From Humulus lupulus (Eukaryota > Streptophyta > Magnoliopsida > Rosales > Cannabaceae), in contig NC_084794.1 of NCBI RefSeq assembly GCF_963169125.1, forward strand, positions 158,482,858 to 158,546,857: 64,000 nucleotides of DNA, given 5' to 3'. Positions 58,982 to 64,000 of the stretch are shown piece after piece. A program made the translations under genes and the position numbers. How positions within the stretch are numbered: the stretch's first letter is position 1; every line of letters starts with the position of its first letter. Below the pieces are notes generated by a model. It did not search any database and was not told where the DNA came from. It worked only from the letters and a program-made list of their open reading frames with translations.

Positions 58982-59901
58982 TTGGTTTCAAATTTGATTG
59001 TTTCAGATTGATTGACTTGGTGGATTGGTGGCTTTGAGGGTTTCAGGCAATTTGGCTTGGTGTCTTTGAGGTATATTATTATAAATCATGTTGATTAAAT
59101 CCCCACTAATTTGAAACCTCATTAGTTATTTTTTATGCAATCAATTTATATGGACTTTGTATGTTGACCTATTCTTTTGAATCTTTTATTTGTTTAGGAT
59201 TATTTAGGAGCCCATTTCGCTATTATTTAGGAGCTCTATTTTGGAGAATGATTTATGATTTATTTTAAAGAGTGTTATTAGTTGGTATGTTGAGTTTAGC
59301 TGCTAGAAATGTATACTCTTAATTTTCGGTGATAAATAAAGTGTCTAGAATAGCTTAAAACTTGTGGGACACACTTAAAATAAATAAGTTTTATTTTTTT
59401 TAAAACTTCTACATTGTTTGTTAAAAATAATTTTAATAAATGTAAAATTAATTTTTAATAATTAATAAATAATGTGTATACGTCACCTGAATCTTAAACT
59501 TAAACTTCTATTAAATAATTTTTAATAGTTGCATAAATAAATTTATACTGTTTAAAGCTGGACGACAACAATTAGTTCAAAGATCATAACCTAGCTACTC
59601 ATTTATAGGTACATAGCCAAGAATCTAACACATGGGCTGGTTTAAGTTGGGATAAGTTAAAATACTGTTGCCAAAATAAAATGATAAACTTAGAAGATAA
59701 TCTAGAAGAAAATGAAAATAGCAGTGATATCTTGATAGTGATAGTGATAGTGATAGTGATAGTGATAGTGAATATTATATTATTTTTACATTGAAAGATT
59801 GTTCAAATGTATTGAAATTTTATAATATTTAAATTTGATTGTACAAATTTATCAATGCATATGTATCATCAAATTTATTAGATATGTCTTCTGTGGTTAT
59901 G
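58982..59901. other. AT-rich stretch with a hexanucleotide microsatellite
   Basis: No ORF. The only structure is (GATAGT)6 at 59734-59769. Confidence 0.6.
59734..59769. repeat. (GATAGT)6 microsatellite
   Basis: Six perfect tandem copies of GATAGT. Confidence 0.95.
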
Positions 59902-61373
59902 CAGCATCACAGAGGTGATGGTGGGGTAGATCCTCCTCCAGATCCAACGCAAATATAGGCTGATTGTGAGAGAGGTAACACATGCAATTATTATTTTTGG
60001 ATGAATATATTGAATTAATTTATTTATGTGTATATATTAATTATATGTATTTGAAAAATAATAGTGACGACTAAAATGAAAAGGCACAGCATCAACAAAG
60101 GGTTTTCAACCCGAGAAGCTAGAGTTGCATCAGGTAGACCACTACCACTAGAGTGGGATGTTTGAGGGAAGACTTACAAAGAACTTGGTGACTATTCCCA
60201 ACATTTCTCTTGAGAGATTGCCATTCTCATTTGACAATATGCCGATCTCGACTACGACTGATGGGATAAAAGTACCCAGCGAAGTTAGGGATCGCATACT
60301 TCCTTGTCTAGAGGTAATTTATTTCTATAATTTTTATTGGGTTCACTTTAATATTAAATCTAACTAATTTTTTTTTATTCAGGATGATTTATTCGACATC
60401 GGTCGAAGTCGATATGCCTCAAAGAACCTCCCCGACATCCTTTTGGGCATTCAACGATCGTGCGTTGATCGTTACTCGGAGTGGAAGAATGACGTGTCCA
60501 CCCATTTAAAAAAGAATGGCTGAGCACATCCTCCTGATGGTTTGGTGGTGGAGAAATGGCAGAGGTGCTCCCGTATTTTGATCGCCCTGAAGTGAAGGTA
60601 TTCACAAAAATATTTTTTTCTAATTTATTTTTGTTTATTTAACATATGATAAACACAAGTTCTTTGCAGAGGCGTTCTGAGATTAACTCTGCAAAGCGTG
60701 CAAAATAAAAACAGAGAAACGTGCAGGGTTCACAGTCTACGCCAACCCTTCGTTACAAGAAGGTACCCTTTTTGTACATAATTTTAATTTATGTTTTTTT
60801 ATAATGATTTTTTTCTTAATTTTTTTCAAACTTCTTGTATTGTAGCGTGATTTACAAACTGGGCGTCTTGCTGGGGTTCTAGAGATTTGGATGGCGACTA
60901 AGTTCATAGACGGGGAAGGTTGGGTGAGCAAGGCAGCAAAGGATAACTATGTAAGTAAATTTATATTTTATGATTTTCTTACTTTATTGTATTGTAAATT
61001 CTAATATTCTTGAAAATTGTGTGATATAGGAAAAGATGATGGAGGTACGTGACACTCTGCAGTCATAATCATCTATGAGAACCTCTGCTTCGAGTACTAT
61101 CTCGAGAGAAGAGGATGACATTACTCTTGTTGAGATGATCTTTGGACGTCGTCGAGGTTATCAACCAGGCCTTGGTCGTAGGATTCGCACGAAGGCGAAT
61201 TGTGAAGCGGCTGATGTACCTCAACCAGTCCAACCACCTCCTACTGCATAGGACATGCAAGAGGTGAGGGAGCGACTTCGAGCCATAGAGGAACACTTGG
61301 CTAGGATTAGTGGAGTCTCGGGATCTGGATCTCCTTAGCAAGGTCATGGTGCTGATCCTACAACGCCTAGTTA
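59902..61373 (+). pseudogene. CACTA (En/Spm) transposase gene, decayed, multi-exon
   Basis: Approximate exons 59902-59975, 60066-60312, 60382-60597, 60670-60762, 60846-60951 and 61030-61373. Motifs in order: LPLEWDV, GKTYKELGDYSQHFS, QYADLDYD*WDK, DIGRSRYASKNLPD, VDRYSEWKNDVSTHLKKNG, MMEVRDTLQS and GRRRGYQPGLGRRI. This is the plant Ptta/En/Spm transposase (Transposase_24) pattern. Several stops are TGA where Arg is expected, plus a frameshift near 60270. It lies next to a CACTA 3' end, so it belongs to that element; the main TNP2-type transposase is not seen. Confidence 0.72.
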
Positions 61374-61632
61374 AAAACATTCATATTTATGTATTTTAAT
61401 TTTACTATGATAGTTACTTTGTCATATAAATATTTATAGTCAAAATATAATTTTGGGCATAATTGAAATTCTCTTCTATTTCAAATCCTTTGGCAAAAAA
61501 ATATGTGCACATATGTATATTTAATAATGGTATTTTCTGTAGTATATATAATAGTGCTTTAACGATTACAATTTTTTTTTTAGCTTAAACGATTACCAAA
61601 AAACAAAAACTTGGGGAAAATTTCACACTAAT

Positions 61633-61957
61633 AGCGACGAAAAATGAGGACTTTTAGCGACTACATGTTGTCGCTAAAAGTCCTCATGTCGTCGCTAATT
61701 CTTAACCAATTCTAACAAATTTCAGGCAAATTTCAAACTAACAGCGACGAACAATGAGGACTTTTAGCAACAACATGTAGTCACTAAAAGAAATAGTGAC
61801 GACACACTTGCTTTCGTCGCTAATAAAATCCATTTAGCGACCAGCCTTCAGCGACGACATTTAGCGACGATTAGGTCGCCGCTAAAACCATCAGTGACGA
61901 CATCTCCGGTTTTAGTGACGAAAAAAGTCGTCGCTAAAACCCCTCTTTTTTTTAGTG
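61633..61957 (+). mobile_element. CACTA element 3' subterminal repeats and terminus
   Basis: Many direct and inverted copies of TTAGCGACGA and TCGTCGCTAA fill about 61633-61940, forming several hairpins. The block ends CTTTTTTTTAGTG at 61957, the complement of a CACTAAAAAA terminus. Subterminal arrays of this type mark CACTA (En/Spm) elements. The 5' CACTA end was not found, so the element is truncated at its left. Confidence 0.82.
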
Positions 61958-62590
61958 TGACTTTGCAAGACCTTCTTCTTCTTCCTCCTTTCTTTTCTTC
62001 CTTTCTCTCCTTCTCTCTCTAGAACACACCACTCTCTCTCTCTCTCTCTCTCTCCTTCTCTCTAAGCTGACGACACCAATTGAGCATAATGCTCTCTTCC
62101 TTTTGGCCCTCTTTATTCTAATCTACCCATAATAGCCTAAGGAAAATAATTGGTCAGTTTCCTAATTGTACGTATTTTCTTTTAATTTGACTTATTTAAT
62201 TGAAGAAGAAAAAAAAAGAAACAAAATAAATAGGACAACTCAATTTCCTCCATTCTCTCTTGCTGTCCTCCCTTGTTGCCCTTTCTATCATTTTTTTAAA
62301 TTAAATAAACAATTCTAATAAAAAGGAAACTAAAGTGTGTAGAAAATTCTACACAAGTGCACCATGCAACCATGCACATGCACACACTTAATCGCTAGGG
62401 TGCATCGTTACCTACCATGCACCTTAGTGCATTCAAATAAATAACAATTAACAATTAAATTCACAAAAATTCTACCAAAGAATTCTAACAATTAATTTCA
62501 AACAAATAAATAAAATAATCATAACACTTAACAATTTAATAAAACAAAGCACCAAATTTAATAACTAAATTATTTTTTGGTGCGCTACAA
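61958..62590 (-). mobile_element. Probable Gypsy (element 4) 3' LTR, minus orientation
   Basis: On the minus strand, sequence after the integrase reads AAAGGAGGGTATATT (polypurine-like), then TGTAGCGCACC. The LTR then runs left toward GCAAAGTCA, which abuts the CACTA end. It holds a (TC)n tract. The left boundary is inferred from a CA ending only. Confidence 0.4.
62033..62055. repeat. (TC)n microsatellite
   Basis: About eleven CT dinucleotides in a CT-rich stretch starting near 61975. Confidence 0.85.
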
Positions 62591-64000
62591 ATATACCCTC
62601 CTTTAAAGGAATTTCGTCTCGAAATTCTTTCTTACCAAATAATTCAGGGTATCTTTTTCTCATGTCTTCCTCCAACTCCCATGTTGCTTCTTGTTCCTAT
62701 TCTTCCACATGGTCTTAACTAGTGGAATTCTTTTGGATCTCAGTTCCTTGATTCCCTTTTCAATAACGCGCTTAGGCTATTCATCATAACTCAGGTCCTG
62801 CTTCAGCTGTAATTGCTCGTAACTCAAAACATGAGAGGACCTGGCACGTACTTACGCAACATCGAGATGTGAAAGACGTTATGCGTTTCGGGGGCAGTGC
62901 TAAATGGTAAGCAACTTGCCCTACTATGTCCAAAGTCTCAAATGGACCTATATATCTAGGGCTTAACTTCCCCTTTTTTCCAAAATGCATAACACCCTTC
63001 ATCGGCAAGACTTTCAAGAAAACAAACTCGCCCACTGAAAACTTGATGTCCCTTCTCTTAAGGTCAGCGTAGTTCTTTTGCTTACTCTGCGCGGTAAGGA
63101 TCCTTTGGAAAATCTTCTCGATTGCCTCACTGGTTCCCTAACTGCCTCGGGGCCTAAAATCTGCTTCTCCCAAACTTCATCCCAGTGTAAAGGAGATCTG
63201 CACTTGCGCCCATAAAGCATCTCATAGGGGGCCATCCCAATAGTATATTGGTAACTGTTATTATAAGAGAACTCCAATAGGGGTAAGTATTGGTTCCAAG
63301 ACCTTGAAAAGTCCAAGGCACAACATCTCAACATGTCCTCTAGAATTTGTATAGTTCTCTCCGACTGCCCATCGGCCTAAGGATGAAACGCGGTGCTAAA
63401 ATTTAGCCTTGATCCTATAGCTCTCTGTAGTCCCTTCCAAAAGTTCGATGTGAATACTGACCCTCGATCATAAATTATCGACTTTGGCACCCCATGAAGT
63501 CTCACTATCTCACTTACATAAAATTCTGCATATTGATCCGCCGAGTATGTGGTCTTAACTGGCAGGAAATGGGCGGACTTAGTGAGCCTATCCACCATTA
63601 CCCACACAGAATCATCGTACTTGGTGGTTCTGGGTAACCCTTCGACAAAATGCATTACTATACCCTCCCATTTCCATTCGGGAACGTAGAGCGGTTGAAG
63701 TAACCCTGCTGGCCTTTGGTGCTCTGCTTTGACTTGGTGACAGGTCAAACATCTGGAAACAAACTCAGCAATATCCTTTTTCATTCCATGCCACCAATAT
63801 AGCACTTTAAGGTATTGGTACATCTATGTGGACCCTGGGTGTAAGGAATAGGGGGTTGTATGTGCCTCTTTCATAATACTTTCCTTAATCTCAACATTAT
63901 CAGGCACACAAATCCTATCCTTGTATCTCAGCAATCCACCATTGGACATTGTGAAGTCACTGCTACCACTTTCTTGTACCAAAGCCTCTTGCTTCATTAG
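62591..64000 (-). pseudogene. Gypsy (element 4) integrase region, minus strand, runs off the edge
   Basis: From right to left the minus strand gives: GGLLRYKDRICVPDNVEIKE; an HHCC zinc finger ending CLTCHQVKAEHQRP (63720-63823 and upstream); the integrase core IVMHFVEGLP (Asp of MDF replaced by His); IIYDRGSVFTSNFWKG; and ADGQSERTIQILEDML after a TAG at about 63375-63380. LEFSYNNSYQYTIGMAPYEM, LYGRKCRSP and a tail with KLSPRYIGPFE and PELFGKKEFRDEIPL follow. This is a Ty3/Gypsy integrase of the Del/Tekay-like kind. Frameshifts near 63020-63130 and stops make it inactive. The rest of pol lies outside the window. Confidence 0.85.

Overview
The window is nuclear DNA of a flowering plant, probably a eudicot: it holds a 13-exon plant gene with GT-AG introns, very AT-rich introns, and dense nested LTR retrotransposons, LINEs, MITE-like and CACTA DNA transposons. 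I cannot fix the species from the sequence alone.

Region 1 (1-13431). The only intact host gene is an outward-rectifying Shaker-type K+ channel of the SKOR/GORK group (ATG 334, stop 12508, 837 codons when spliced by eye). Every exon joins in frame, and the pore motif TVGYGD, cyclic-nucleotide-binding domain, ankyrin repeats and C-terminal KHA domain are all present. Its introns carry a MITE, an LTR remnant, a LINE reverse-transcriptase remnant, a 30-bp duplication that copies a splice donor, and an AT-rich repeat block. A 5'-truncated LINE lies just past the poly(A) signal, followed by a 61-codon repeat-containing ORF of unknown nature.

Region 2 (13432-23005). A degenerate Ty1/Copia element with 262-bp LTRs is split by a younger Gypsy-derived element (copy 1, 16455-21203) with a CTATC target-site duplication.

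Region 3 (23006-42562). This is a lattice of nested elements. Copies of a 2.2-kb solo-LTR-like family (called F here; ends TGTAACG...CATTACA) lie in both orientations. One is interrupted by a 1.23-kb solo LTR with a 26-bp minisatellite, another by a 1.91-kb LTR-like element N with ATATAT-centred palindromes. A minus-strand Copia element is split by Gypsy copy 2 (29439-34307) and by F3.

Region 4 (42563-57063). A captured exon of a xyloglucan endotransglucosylase/hydrolase gene is followed by more F copies. F6 (47698-56829, TSD CTCAA) contains a 2.03-kb Copia-type LTR and Gypsy copy 3 in a partial tandem form, and itself sits inside another LTR, so nesting is three deep.

Region 5 (57064-64000). 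Decayed transposon genes: a putative gypsy-type transposon protein, a CACTA-type transposase gene with its 3' subterminal repeats and terminus, and on the minus strand the integrase end of an autonomous-type Gypsy element running off the right edge.

The main unexpected system is the Gypsy-derived family. Its three copies share the same internal deletion: gag and protease are joined directly to the integrase C-terminal tail, with no reverse transcriptase, RNase H or integrase core. The right flank of every copy is the pentamer CTATC or its complement GATAG. The family must be mobilised in trans.
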